64,000 nt of DNA. It comes from Penicillus capitatus (Eukaryota; Chlorophyta). Position numbers and translations under genes: made by a program. Positions 11,404 through 22,227 of the stretch are shown piece after piece (the first letter of the stretch is position 1; the number at the start of each line of letters is the position of its first letter). The stretch is taken from positions 1,016,935 to 1,080,934 of the forward strand of contig OZ287704.1 in assembly GCA_965649825.1 (NCBI GenBank), given 5' to 3'. The notes beneath the pieces are model-generated. The model had not been told where the DNA came from. It did not search any database and saw only the letters and a program-made list of their open reading frames with translations.

Positions 11404-14400
11404 TTACTTATTTGCTCCGAGGATGGATGATTGTTTGGCTGAAAATGGCTCCCCGAAGACATCCGTTACTTTTCTTCCAGAATCTAACAGGTCGTCTGAA
11501 CCTTTGTCTTCCAGTTCTTTTACCTCCATTAGGTCGTTGATCTCCATGATGGGATGGTTCATGTAGCACTGTAAGGGATGGCTCAGGACAAAAGAGAACT
11601 CTGTGAAGTTGACGTCTTCGATCGGCTGCGGAAGATCCTCTGCCTCCAGAGATGCCTTCAGTATGTGATCCTCGCCTGTCAGACTCTGCAGAAGGCTGTT
11701 GTCTTCGTTCTCGTTCACAAAGTCCAGCATCGCATCGAGCAGCTCGAAGCAGTGATCCGACTGGTAACTGGAGTCCAGGCAGTTGGAATCTCCGTAGACG
11801 GCCAGTCTGCCGTTCCCATGGGCGGTCAGGCCCAGAGTGTAGTAGTCGCCGAAGGAGCTGGTCTCCTTGGACGTTTCCTCCAGAGAGAAGTGGTGGGCAA
11901 AGCTGTCAGCAGGCAGCCTTACAATGTTGGCCCCAGAGGAGTACTTCACTCCGCGCTGGCCGCCGATCGCCTGGGTCCCTTTGAGGACGGCGTCCCCGAA
12001 GGCAATCCCAAACTGGCCAAGCAGGTCGTTCAGGCCAGGGATGTTGCCGCCTCCCGTGGCGGGAGTCCACCAGCTGCGCGTGTTGTCATCGAAGAAGCGG
12101 AAGTCCGTGGCCGTCTTGGCATTGTACCACTCGGCGAAGACGATGACGCCGAGTCCCTCTTCCCTCACATCCGCGGCCAGTTTTGCAACCTCCTCCGGAT
12201 AGAAGACGTCTTCGGAGTCGACGATCATCAGCGCCCCGTACTACAGCGAATGGAGTCAGCAGTGTGCCGGACGGCGTCCGGCAGGCAGGACCTGTGATGC
12301 GTTGAAGCAGGTGTAGGGAGAACCCAGGACCTCCAGGTAGTAACCCCTGTCTCGCAGGTGGTCGAACATGTCGTGGAAGTTGGTGTGCGGGTGGTCTCCG
12401 TGCCAGTCCAAGATGTCTCTCTGCACGTCGAGGTTGTCTCGCGGGAAGTAGGCGGGCGGATACTTGACGGAGTGGAACTGGTCCCAGAGCACCCTCTTCT
12501 CTCGGGGAGGCTTCGGAACGATCCTCGCCTTGAACGGCACTCGGACAGTGGACTTCCTCTCCCCCCTCTCGCCCTCGACCGGGGGAGCGACGACGGTGAA
12601 GCGGATCTCTCCCTCGGCGACGCCCGAGTAGGATCGTCCAGCGGACTGGACTCGGACGTAGACGGCCAGGTATCCCGACCAGGGCCACAGGACGTCGCTG
12701 TACTCGAAGTCCATGGAGACGAGCTCTCCTGCCTTGTTGGAGGGAGCGAACTCCGGCGCCCCTTCCAGGACGCCGGTGACGCTGATGCCGTTCAGGATCG
12801 TGGCGTTGACGATCACCGGGACGGCGTCGGCATAGAGAGGCTGCGAGCAGAGGGGCCACATGTAGGGGCAGTCGGTCAGATCCAGGCTGCCTGGAACGAG
12901 GGAGGCCCGGGGCTCGTAGCTCTGCAGGATCTGCATGGACCGGACGAGGTCGATCTTTCCGGCCCCCTGAACGTAGACCGTCTCGCCGTCCAGCCGAGAG
13001 GCGCCCTCGACCAGGGCCTGCTTCATCGAGGCCGGATTGAGCAGGCTCCACCGAGCGCCTTCGGGAACGGTGCTGGCCAACAGAGCCACAGCCCCTGCGG
13101 CGACGGGAGACGCCACGCTCGTTCCCGACAGGCTCTTGCACCCGTCCTGCATCCTCGAGCCGCTCACGTCCTGGGCGTATGCCAGCACATCCGGCTTGAT
13201 GCGACCGTAGCCGATCGGCAGCTCCCAGGTCGACATCCCCCTCGACGAGAAACGCGCCATGCGATCCTCGAAGGTGATACCTCCGATTCCGATGACATCG
13301 TTCTGATCAGCCGGGTTGTTCAGCGTCCCGTACAGAGGTCCATCGTTTCCGATGGCGGACACCATGATGATCCCACTCGATGTGACCTCCAGCACCTGCG
13401 GAGAGAAGAGGCATTGAGAACTGCGACTGCCTCTAGCGATCTCGCCTTCTCGACGAATGGTTGATCGAGGAAGTCCGGCCCGCCGATGCTCAGATTGACG
13501 ATCTGCATCTTCGAGACGATGGCGTAGTTGAAGGCGTCCATGAACCAGGACGTGTAGGAGACCTGGTCGTCCGTGAACACCTTGAACGTGTAGAGCTCGA
13601 CGTCCGGAGCGAATCCAAGACATCCATCGTAGATTCCGGCGATGACGCCGGCCACGAACGAGCCATGTCCCAATCCGTCGCTCAGCGTGTTCTGGTGGGT
13701 CCAGTTCGTGCGTTCCTTGATGTTCTTGACGTGGGGGTGGTTTGCTCGGATGCCGGTGTCGAAAACGCCCACCTTGACCTTTTCGCCCGAGTGTCCCAGA
13801 TTCCAGATCTCGTCCGCGTGCAGCATTCGCGTCACCGATCGGCGGCCGGTTTTTAAGAGGCTCCTCTTCCTCCTCAGCTCTGCCCGGTCTTCGGAATCCG
13901 ATCCATACGTGTAGTCGTCGTCCTCGCTGTCGATCCCGAAAGTCGGACGGGTACGGAATCGACCTGGAGGCTTCTGAATCTTGCACTCCCGATGTCCCTC
14001 TTCTTCCTCCGCGACGTGTGCCAGACTCCGGTGCAGCAGACGGTCTGGGTGGACGTCTCTGACAAAAGGCAGCTTGAGTATGCGTTCCTATACGACTCCG
14101 ACCTCCCACCAAGGTCCGCTGCGAAGTCGATTCAGATCTACCTGCACGGTTTCTGCAGAGGCTGTCTGGAATCGCACGACGCCGAAGTCTGTCGGAAACG
14201 AGGCAGCTGCGTTGTGTCGCTCGACCCATTTCCACTGCGACTCGTCGTCGCTTAAGACAGCTTCCAGTGCTCGTCTCCAGTGTGCTGCCCTCCGGTATTC
14301 GCGAAAGCGGACGATGTACTGCTGTCCTCCCTCAGAGATGTTCTCTGCACCTAGTTCACTCGAACAGGTACCTTCTTCGGTGGCTGACGATGACGTCAGG

Positions 14401-14507
14401 ATGGTTAGACGACTCCATAGCAACAGACAGAGCAAAGTATAGAAGCATCGATAAAGATGCATGCTACAGAATAGTCGACAACAGAATGGAACACGAAACG
14501 TTTCCAA
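11404..14507 (-). CDS. MBTPS1: Site-1 protease (membrane-bound transcription factor peptidase), subtilase
   Basis: Starts at ATG 14507; a hydrophobic stretch (LYRCFYTLLCLLLW) in the first 40 residues gives a signal peptide. Then come the S1P prodomain (YIVRFREYRRAAHWRRAL, PTDFGVVRF) and the subtilisin domain. Catalytic residues are visible: Asp in FDTGIRANHPH, His in DGLGHGSFVAGV, oxyanion Asn in MVSAIGNDGP and Ser in LSGTSVASPVAAG. Downstream S1P-specific blocks include TDCPYMWPLCSQP, VLWPWSGYLAV, KRVLWDQFHSVKYPPAYFPRDN and VYGDSNCLDSS. S1P cleaves membrane-bound transcription factors in the Golgi. Introns lie near 14090, 13390-13450 and 12240-12300. Two oddities: no C-terminal transmembrane segment is seen before the stop at 11404, and the coding region is much richer in G+C than its neighbours. 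Confidence 0.92.
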
Positions 14508-14732
14508 AAATCAGGTCATGGACATTTGAATGTGCATATGGTCGTATCAAGCAAATCAGTCTATTTGTATGCTGTACGGTAGACATCCCGATCTTTAACA
14601 GACCGCTTCTGCCTGTACTTCCTTGCATGTAGACAAGCGGAAATTTGTTCTATACTCCTTAAGCTGATGTTATACTCTGCTGCGCGTCGCTTCCGATCAT
14701 CGAAGATTCCTCGGAAGAAGCCTCAATTCGTT

Positions 14733-15805
14733 TCATTTTATCTTGTTTTGTTCGCGTTCAGTTTTGCCTCTTTCTCTAACATTCCTTTTCGCCTAGCTTC
14801 CAATCCTTCGAACGCTCCTCATTTCATCTTCCTCCCGTATCGTTAAGAGGGCCGCCTTACCAGAACATCGATGGTCAGACTGAAGGCAGCTGTAATGTAA
14901 GCGGGTGTCAGATTCGTTTTTGGAAACAAGGTAGACCACAGAGCATGGACAAAGAGACTTAGGCCAAGCACAGAGAGAGATGTTTCCCACAAACGGATGA
15001 CCCATGGAGCACGCAACTCCATTTGAGAGATATCCCTGTCCAATCACGCACTGACGCCTGTCACATCAATCACGGCATTGCTTACCGAGTGCGACCGTGC
15101 CGTTGACAAAGGCGCTGATGAGAATGAAGATGAAGACGCCTGTCAGTGTGGCACCATCCAACAGACTAGCCATGTAGATCTATACATCCACGCCGTCGCC
15201 GAGTCAAGAGGGCGGCTGTCGATGGAGGACGGTTAGGCCGACTTGCACAGGTAAGATAAAATTGCTGATAACGCCAATTGTTTGGACGAGCGCCGCTCCA
15301 AATTCTCGTTTCTTGAAGAAACAGCTCATCAGAATGGAATTTGCAGCAGGTGCCGTCAAGAAACCCTAGTCCACACATACATGCCTTCCCTTGACATTTG
15401 CTTGAACAGAGGCAGCTTCCATGACAGGACAGAAAGGGCAAGCAGATTTCCGTTTCTCAAGTGAATAGCATTCGTTCGCAATTGCGGTAGCGAGAGGAAG
15501 AGGAAAGGGAATGTCGAGAGCTGAACGAGATCGTTCGTTGTTTTCGACCACCAATCCTTCTGATCGTCATCATCTACATCCTCATCGCTGTTCGAGTAGC
15601 GCGTCTTCTCACAGTTCTCTTCTGTACAAACATAGCTCTCCCTGTTCGACAGCGCTGCACTCTTCTGTCGACTCATCGATACCACAACACTGGACTGAAA
15701 CAGTCGAACACGGCACTTTGCCGCTTCCAGACGCGAAGCGCGTTCTTTCGCGTAACAACTGCAGCTTTTGATACAGGTGTTGGAGAGCAGACAGGTATCG
15801 GTCAT
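14733..15805 (-). CDS. N-terminal half of a MEX1-type maltose transporter
   Basis: Read from ATG 15805 (MTDTCLL..., a Cys/Ser/Arg-rich presequence that could be a transit peptide). The recognisable core begins KTTNDLVQLSTFPFLFLSLPQ and continues FLTAPAANSILMSCFFKKREFG, ALVQTIGVISNFI, then LISAFVNGT and RLWETSLSVLGLSLFVHALWST. Each aligns in order with the first half of plant MEX1 (SNFPFLLLQLPQ, FAKKRE, VVQTLGVVST, VNCLYY, QLWEDV, VMWSTF). Introns of 65 nt (15366-15430) and 69 nt (15180-15248) fit; the next junction, near 15050-15100, does not resolve to a single phase. After AAFSLTIDVL a donor (GTAAGG) leads to a short basic tail ending at 14733, and no C-terminal half follows. MEX1 exports maltose across the inner plastid envelope. 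The missing half lies 11 kb away. Confidence 0.75.
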
Positions 15806-15829
15806 CTCTCCCCTACGTTGGTGTCGTCT

Positions 15830-16357
15830 TCGAGAGGGCCGCACAAGACGCTTTACTGCACAGCCGTATGGCGGCAGCCTGGGCGAGACACCTTTCAGCA
15901 CGATCGGAACGTGGGAGACATACCCAAAGTAGATCTCGAAGTGATCGTGGCACATGAAGTGGATGAGCTTGACTCTGAGCAGCTGTCCTGCATGGCCTCC
16001 GTCGGTCGGAATCTTCAAGTCGTAGCCCTGAACCGTTACTCTGTAGCGAACGCGATCGAATGCGTCTCGCGTACTTGCACTTTGCGTCGCGGCGCTGTGG
16101 CTTCCCCTTTGACCACCCAGTTGTATGCCGCCTTCGAACGGCCTTCGTGTTCATTCGAGTTTAACTCTGGACACGTAGACGCATCCATACGTACAAACGC
16201 ATGTGAGATCGGTCCTCTTTTTCTGCGAGAGGGCAATACCTGCTGGCTCGAGTCGTCGACGGGAGGCGCTTCGTGTCGATATGGGCCGCCTTGTCCGTTC
16301 GCGCTTGTGAGAACAGACGCTCGTCTCTTCGTCGAAGTCGTCCATCTTTAATGGCAA
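15830..16357 (-). pseudogene. SMC6-like 5' end, truncated before the Walker A motif
   Basis: On the minus strand a frame opens at 16357 (MPLKMDDFDEETSVCSHKRE...). A later exon reads GGHAGQLLRVKLIHFMCHDH then FEIYFG, which closely resembles the N-terminal strand of SMC6 ATPases (the xFMCHxxLE-xFG signature). SMC6 should continue at once into a GxNGSGKS Walker A loop, but no frame after about 15920 encodes it. A possible remnant of the following helix (SKASCAALSKTT) is at about 15830-15860. No other SMC6 exon is in the window, and the MEX1-like half gene starts immediately downstream. I read it as a broken gene fragment; a missed exon is the alternative. Confidence 0.4.
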
Positions 16358-16499
16358 GTAACGTCACCGTCAATGCGTTCCTTGAGTCTTCTCCTGCCCA
16401 CGTGCAGCAATGTGACCCGTTACGCTTGTTTTGTCACAAATCGTCTTTGTCTACAATCACGCAAGACGTGGCTCTGAGCAGCTGTGATGCATTAAAAAC

Positions 16500-17940
16500 A
16501 CTTTGGCTTCTACTTTCTAGAGAATTGTTAGCGCTGGGATAACTCGACAGCGGATGACATTGTGCTTCCCGACGGGCAACAGAGGGTTAGCGAGAAGGTC
16601 AGACATACACCGAAGGACGAAAGCGGAAAACAACGTTCTTTCTAAAAAGAGAAGGAAAACAACTGTTTGCAGAATAACCAATCGAAAGGTGAACAACTCC
16701 TCTAGATTCTTCGCATAGGTATGGTGAACATCGTCACCGAGTCGGAAATGGAATGCATACAATACTATACTTGGAGAGGCATACCTGCTTTGCAAAGTGT
16801 ATTAGCTGGCAACAGTCAAGTTGCGAGTGAAGATTTTTCAGAGTCCCATCGAAACACACATCGATGCCCGCCAGATAGTGTAACTAGCAATTCCTGAAAG
16901 GCCTCCTGGGTGGGGATATATTGAGCGACGCCGGACGGATTCCTTGTCATCGAATCGAACAGAAATTGTGGTGGCCAATGCCTATGAGGCAACTGTCAGA
17001 CAGACCATCCACGAGAACTCTTCTAATGACATGCCAATCGCTAGACACACAATTGTTAAGCACACGCGGTTCTGGCATGCACTGTCACGCATCCTCTGCC
17101 TTGCGGCGATCATCCACATCTTCTCAGCCATTGTCCAGGTAAGGCTGCTTCGAATTCTGTTACCATCTGAGCATTCGAGATTTCCAGCCGTCACTCCAGC
17201 TATAGAGAAGGAACGGGATCTAAGAGAACAAACTTGCCGATCTCGATGACACCGAGATCAGACTTTCCTCACAGACAGTCTTGCTGGACAGAAGCCACTT
17301 CTGTGGGCTTGACCTGTCTCCTGTCCGTGCCGCGAAGAGGCATTCCGTGTGCTCTCAACTCGACTCCATGTCAAAGGCCGTTGCCTCCGGCGCCTGTGAA
17401 GACAATCTCCGTTCCACTGAGCCTTGGAGCGCTGCCTCAACGCCAAGTCGACGACTCGTGGCACGCGCCTCACAGTGTAACCCATGTGCATCTTGGCCCT
17501 TGTCGTACAGGATCGGGGGTGAATTTGCCAACGGTCTCTGGAATTCACGGTTGCGTATACTGAATCTGTACGCGTCCCCCGCTTCAACGACGTCTGCTGA
17601 AGGTGCGAACCGACCCACTTACTCACTTCAGCAGGTTGCATTCTCGTCTTCAAGACTAACACACACCATTCCGTCGTCACATTTCTCAGTCTCTCAGTGC
17701 ATGAGCTTCTCCAGACGGCCCTGACAGAACTGGTTGGCCGTCTTTGGGTTACGATGGGAACTGCTCGACGACTGCTCTCGATGCACCTTCCCCTTTTCTT
17801 CAGTACATCCAAAAAGCACAGGTACCTATGGCTTGTGAAACTACTGTCTTGCCTTCTTAGGGATGGCGATGTCCTCATCCCTATTGAGAGGAATGGCATT
17901 GCTTCAGCTACACCACATCCGGCAGGGGGGGTACAATGAT
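16500..17940 (-). other. Unresolved coding-like region, possible membrane protein
   Basis: Several minus-strand frames look protein-coding but could not be spliced into one model. At 17194-16982 a frame contains EKMWMIAARQRMRD followed by a hydrophobic stretch (CLTIVCLAIGM...WMVCLTVA). At 16795-16517 another reads TFRLVILQTVVFLLFLERT. At 17618-17355 is a soluble-looking frame (VVEAGDAYRFSIRNREFQRP). Splice-like CAG and GTGAG words separate them. No family recognised. It may be one gene or decayed fragments. Confidence 0.25.
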
Positions 17941-18702
17941 CCCGTCACAGAGTGTCTATTTCACATGAGACGGTGGCACACTTGACGCCGTCTCGAACTG
18001 TATAGCAGCCAGGTCTTTAGATGCAATGCAGTGCTTGTATTGCTCACACTGAGGAGACTGGCACATCGAGACGATCCCTCTTCGTGTAAACATTGCCTTT
18101 GGTTGCATTGCGAAGAGCTGTCTACCTTTTCACTGACGGGAGAGCATCAATGGTATAGAATGACGTTCTGAACTCGCATGTACTGCAAACAATCACACAT
18201 GTAACACAAATGTTCGTGTTATCCTCCAACACTCGCTCCAGTCTCTCACTGTCCTCTCTTCCTTTTCCAGGGATTCGGGAAATTGCTACGATGTGAGAGT
18301 GGTCTCTTCACCGCGTATTAACATTATAACGATCTAACGCGTGCACTCCGACGCTACTTTGACATCAGAGCTCCTCTGAATCTTAAAACGTGTTCACAGC
18401 ATCTGAGTTCGGCCATACAAAATATCCATAAATGTAAATCCGGTTATCTCGGCTGCTGCAACGATACTGGCAGGTAGGTCCTCTGCCGTATAACCAGCCA
18501 CCACTCCAGATCTCCACCTCAGAAAGCATGAGAAGATGATTGTATCATCGAACACTCTCATGCACATATCACTCGTCCTCTGCGCTGTTCCCGACCTAAA
18601 CTGTCTCTGAGCATAACTCTAGCAAATCAACTGCTCCAGAACACATCTGCTTTGCTAACCTGAAAAACACAAACGACTCAGATCTTTCGAGATCTCACTC
18701 TA
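17941..18702. other. No gene or repeat recognised
   Basis: About 760 bp with stops in all frames at normal frequency, no domain-like frame and no strong repeat. Contains scattered short pyrimidine-rich words only. Confidence 0.5.
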
Positions 18703-18872
18703 ATGCAGCGATTTCCAGGATTCTCTCACTTTTTACGCACTAGCGAACTGTCCTCGGCCAGAAGAGCGTATCTGCTAACATCCAAAATGCCAGAGTCGCA
18801 CCGGCCTGTCCGCAGCCCGACCGTCACTCTCCGAGCCCGTCACCCTGCGCAATACAACTGGACGAGCGAACA

Positions 18873-20695
18873 ATGTCGGTTGACAGCTTTCTTTCGCTGA
18901 GGGCCGCGCATGCGCCGCCACTCCGAGTGCCCATGCAGGACGACGACGGCTGCAGCTCGACTGCAGACGATGCTTCGGGGCTTCTGCGAGCGTCCAGCTC
19001 GATGGAGAAGGATGCCGACAGAAAGGAATCTGTGCCGCTGCTCTCCGGTGAACGACTTCTCCGGTTACTCGACCCCAACAGCCACCCACCCCCAGAGGCC
19101 AGAGACCTCTCACGTCCGTGTCTTCTGACCGTTAGTCGGCAACCGAGGCGGCAAAAGGACGTTCCCTTGAGGCGTCTGAGCTTCTATCGGTTTTCTGCGC
19201 GCGTTTCTACTCAACATGGACTGCGAGACCGCCACACCATGCGCAAACGACAGCAAGTACTCTTTCCCCGGAAAGAGGTAAGTGTTCTCCGTCATCAGAC
19301 GCTGCCGCCGAGACGCATTACGGCTTCTGCGTCACGGGCCGACTTTTCCCGCGCTATCGCGTTCAGGGAGAGCCTTTTCGCTCTGCGAACGCCGGAAGCC
19401 GCAGAAGCGCTAGTGGCTATCCGGTCGCTCAGTATGCGGCTCTTCCTGAACGCGATAGCGCATTGTTTCTGTCCATCCCTGCCGTCGCCCCCCCCCCTAC
19501 AGACACCCTGCAGTGCATCTAACCCCTTGTGTGCCTGCAGTTTTGCGGAAATGACCTTGGGGGAGGTCATGGGGAAACACCCCCCAGAGGGGTTCAGGGG
19601 GCTGCCGGACGAGGAGAGGCGAGAGTTGTTCTGGGTCTTGAAGGCCCAGTCAACGGAGGAGATGGCACCCAGGGACGAGCCATCTGGCTGGTTTGGCCCA
19701 CCGCCTGGCCAAACCAGCCAGGAAGCTACAATGAGAGCGCGCCCACGTCGTATTTCCGCAGAGGAACGACGTCGGCGCCTCTCTTCACGCCAGTCAGCTG
19801 GCAACGGCGTCCCGGAGGTAAGCCTAGATTCCACACACGACGCGACTCTTCATGTTCCTTCTGTTTTCCAGGACAATCCTCCATCGCTATCTGTGCCGCA
19901 GCCGCCATGCCTACCGCCGCAGACATCCGAGCATCAGGCTCCGCGGCCATGCCCACCGCCGCAGACATCCGCGCAACAGGCGCCGCCGCTGTTCCCGTCG
20001 CGGCCTTGCATGTATTCGTCGCCCTCGCCCTACCCAGTCTGGCCCGACGAGCTCTTGCCAGCGGCGCAGGCCTACGCGCAAGAGGCGCAGCCGCTTTTTC
20101 CCCGCGGCCATGCATGTTCTCATCGCCCTCGCCGCTGCCAGTCTGGCCGGATCATCTTCTGCCGGCGGCGCAGGCCTACGCGCATCTGGCGCAGCCGCCT
20201 TTTCCCCCGCGGCCATGCATCTTCTCCTCGCCCTCGCCGCTGCCAGTCTGGCCGGATCATCTTCTGCCGGCGGCGCAGGCATACGCGCATCTGGCGCAGC
20301 CGCTGTTCCCGTCGCGGCCTTACATCTTCTCCTCGCCCTCGCCGCTGCCAGTCTGGCCGGATCATCTTCTGCCGGCGGCGCAGGCCTACGCGCAAGAGGC
20401 GCAGCCGCTGTTCCCGTCGCGGCCATGCATGTTTTCATCCCCCTCGCCGCAGCCAGTCTGGCCAGATCATCTTCTGCCGGCGGCGCAGGCATACGCGCAT
20501 CAGGCGCAGCCGCTTTTTCCTCCGCGGCCATGCATGTTTTCATCCCCCTCGCCGCAGCCAGTCTGGCCAGATCATCTCTTGCCGGCGGCGCAGGCATACG
20601 CGCATCAGGCGCAGCCGCTTTTTCCTCCGCGGCCATGCATGTTCTCATCGCCCTCGCCCTACCCAGTCTGGCCGGAAGAGCCCTCTTTCTGTTGA
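18873..20695 (+). CDS. Proline-rich repeat protein of unknown function, frameshifted in the repeat
   Basis: Likely start ATG 18873 (MSVDSFLSLRAAHAPP...). One intron is clear: donor at 19820 (GTAAGCC) and acceptor at 19872 before GACAATCC. Another donor-like GTAAGTG occurs at 19279. An exon at about 19551-19819 carries EVMGKHPPEGFRGLPDEERR and ISAEERRRRLSSR. Then comes a 35-residue repeat of the type SRPCMFSSPSPLPVWPDHLL plus PAAQAYAHLAQPLFP. The first unit is 104 bp and the following ones 105 bp, so the frame shifts by one after unit 1. In the shifted frame the repeat runs on to a stop at 20693-20695, and AATAAA follows near 20733. No known domain. Very GC-rich compared with its flanks. Confidence 0.5.
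19684..19721. repeat. Perfect 15-bp inverted repeat with 8-nt loop
   Basis: Left arm 19684-19698 (CTGGCTGGTTTGGCC) and right arm 19707-19721 are exact reverse complements, separated by 8 nt. It lies in a coding exon of the proline-rich gene and would form a strong RNA hairpin. Confidence 0.9.
20001..20690 (+). repeat. 105-bp tandem repeat, about 6.5 copies
   Basis: Unit starts marked by CGGCC[A/T]TGCAT or CGGCCTTACAT fall at 20001, 20105, 20210, 20315, 20420, 20525 and 20630. Spacings are 104, 105, 105, 105, 105 and 105 bp. Copies are roughly 90% identical. Because 105 is a multiple of three and the unit is GC-rich, several frames stay open on both strands, which creates misleading long ORFs. 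Confidence 0.92.
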
Positions 20696-20896
20696 GTTTT
20701 TTTTTCGTGGGGATGAAAAAAGTTTAAAAGAAATAAAAAGTTTTCTTTTGTTTTTCTGGGCGCGGTGTCTTGACTACTGCTGCTCTGCTGTTTTCTTTTT
20801 TGTGACTTTTGGAGCGTCTCTACATTCGTTTTCGTCATCGTGCACGGGACTGCATTGCCTATTCCTAATGTGTGCACGTTTATTGCGATCTGGATG

Positions 20897-21511
20897 TTAC
20901 GAGGGACCAGACCTAGCAACTAACGTTCTGTTTTGTTTTTGTTGTTTCAGCTGCTGCATAGCTGTTGTTTTGTGCTGGCGACATTTATAGATGGGAGATC
21001 GACTCTTATGTTTGTGCATTTCAGTAATAATTGCGGTCGGACATGTTTTTGAGCTGCGGCGGCTCATATGGCGGCGGCACATGCTTTTACTGTGTGGCGG
21101 GGAGTACATTTGAGTGGTCATTTCTGTTTTGTCCGGATCTGTGGAGGTGGATGTCGAGGTGTCCGGATCTGTGGAGGTGGATGTCGAGGTGTCCGGATCT
21201 GTGGAGGTGGATGTCGAGGTGTCCGGATCTGTGGAGGTGGATGTCGAGGTGTCCGGATCTGTGGAGGTGGATGTCGAGGTGTCCGGATCTGTGGAGGTGG
21301 ATGTCGAGGTGTCCGGATCTGTGGAGGTGGATGTCGAGGTGTCCGGATCTGTGGAGGTGGATGTCGAGGTGTCCGGATCTGTGGAGGTGGATGTCGAGGT
21401 GTCCGGATCTGTGGAGGCTTTGTGGTATACAAAATGTGAGGTAGTGCTCCGTTTGCTGGAAGGACCTGGGATGAGTGATGAATCTGTCTCTACGACAGTG
21501 GCTGGGAGCAA
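20897..21511 (-). CDS. Possible Thr/Ser/Asp-repeat protein over the 30-bp array
   Basis: A 204-codon minus-strand frame starts MLPATVVETDSSLIPG, passes through nine exact copies of the decapeptide STDPDTSTST and ends in a His/Lys/Met-rich region. Because the array has period 30, other frames on both strands are also open: plus-strand frames give EVSGSVEVDV and PDLWRWMSRC repeats. The minus frame has the most protein-like flanks and an ATG, but there is no independent evidence that any frame is translated. Thr/Ser/Asp repeats occur in cell-surface proteins; that is only an analogy. Confidence 0.3.
   Translation of the reverse strand: MLPATVVETDSSLIPGPSSKRSTTSHFVYHKASTDPDTSTSTSTDPDTSTSTSTDPDTSTSTSTDPDTSTSTSTDPDTSTSTSTDPDTSTSTSTDPDTSTSTSTDPDTSTSTSTDPDTSTSTSTDPDKTEMTTQMYSPPHSKSMCRRHMSRRSSKTCPTAIITEMHKHKSRSPIYKCRQHKTTAMQQLKQQKQNRTLVARSGPS
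21131..21417. repeat. Perfect 30-bp tandem array, 9.6 copies
   Basis: Nine identical copies of a 30-bp unit beginning GTCCGGATCTGTGGAGGTGG (21131-21400) plus 17 bp of a tenth. I see no mismatch between copies, which implies very recent expansion or ongoing homogenisation. Confidence 0.97.
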
Positions 21512-22227
21512 TACAGTATTCAGTTGATGGCACGGTAAATGACATCATGCTGAATCGATGTCTGGAGTAGAAGCTAATGAAGTGCCTTCTCTGCAGGGTG
21601 GTGGATGCATCAATGAGCTTTTTTCTGGAATACGAAATTGACAAACCGGATTCGCTTACCAAGGCATTCCGAAAACGAAGGAGATTTTGCAGCCCCTGAA
21701 GAATGAGGCGAGAATCGGCCAGCCAGAAATCATGTGAAACATCAAGGTACAGTTATCCTGTTATGACAATGGAATGTTTAGATCTATAATCAGATGCAAG
21801 AGGGGATTGGATCCTGTTGATACATTCCGAAGAGATGATATCCAGGAAGGAATGATCGGCGATTCAAGATCGTCATCCGACATCCTAAAGAGAATTCTGG
21901 ACATACAGCCCAGGACACTAAAAACAATGACCATTCCAGAAATGCAACAAGACTGAAGACATCTCCATTGAAGGACACAGTTTGGTTTTCGCGCACGACA
22001 GATACGTATTCACACATTCCTTTCTGCAAAGCTTGTGGACATTTATCTTACACGATGTTCCCCGTCCATCTGGGAATCTGAGGTTCCCAAAGAGGTCCTT
22101 TCATTTTAACATTTCGTGCTGAGTGGTGCTCTGTTCTGCAGAAAACTTCATTGTCCGAGAAAGATGACATGACGCGAAGAGCATGCAGAACACACCACAG
22201 TTTCCATCCTGCATAAGCTCGGTTGAA
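21418..22227. other. Unresolved stretch downstream of the array
   Basis: Contains two competing short frames, plus 21774-21956 and minus 22029-21790, the latter with a hydrophobic stretch (SLVAFLEWSLFLVSWAVC). A short direct repeat (GCTCGGTTGAATCAGCT) occurs at about 22218-22234 and again near 22249-22265. No family recognised. Confidence 0.3.

Noticed and set aside
11232-11540. A 102-codon ORF opposite the 3' end of the site-1 protease gene.
   Set aside because: It overlaps the protease C-terminus on the other strand and shows no domain or splice pattern.
18873-20990. A 705-codon ORF and the overlapping 388-, 291- and 245-codon ORFs across 19.5-20.9 kb.
   Set aside because: They arise from a GC-rich repeat whose period is a multiple of three. 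Only the spliced frame with the proline-rich repeat is kept, and the Arg-rich frame after unit 1 is a consequence of the 1-bp shift.
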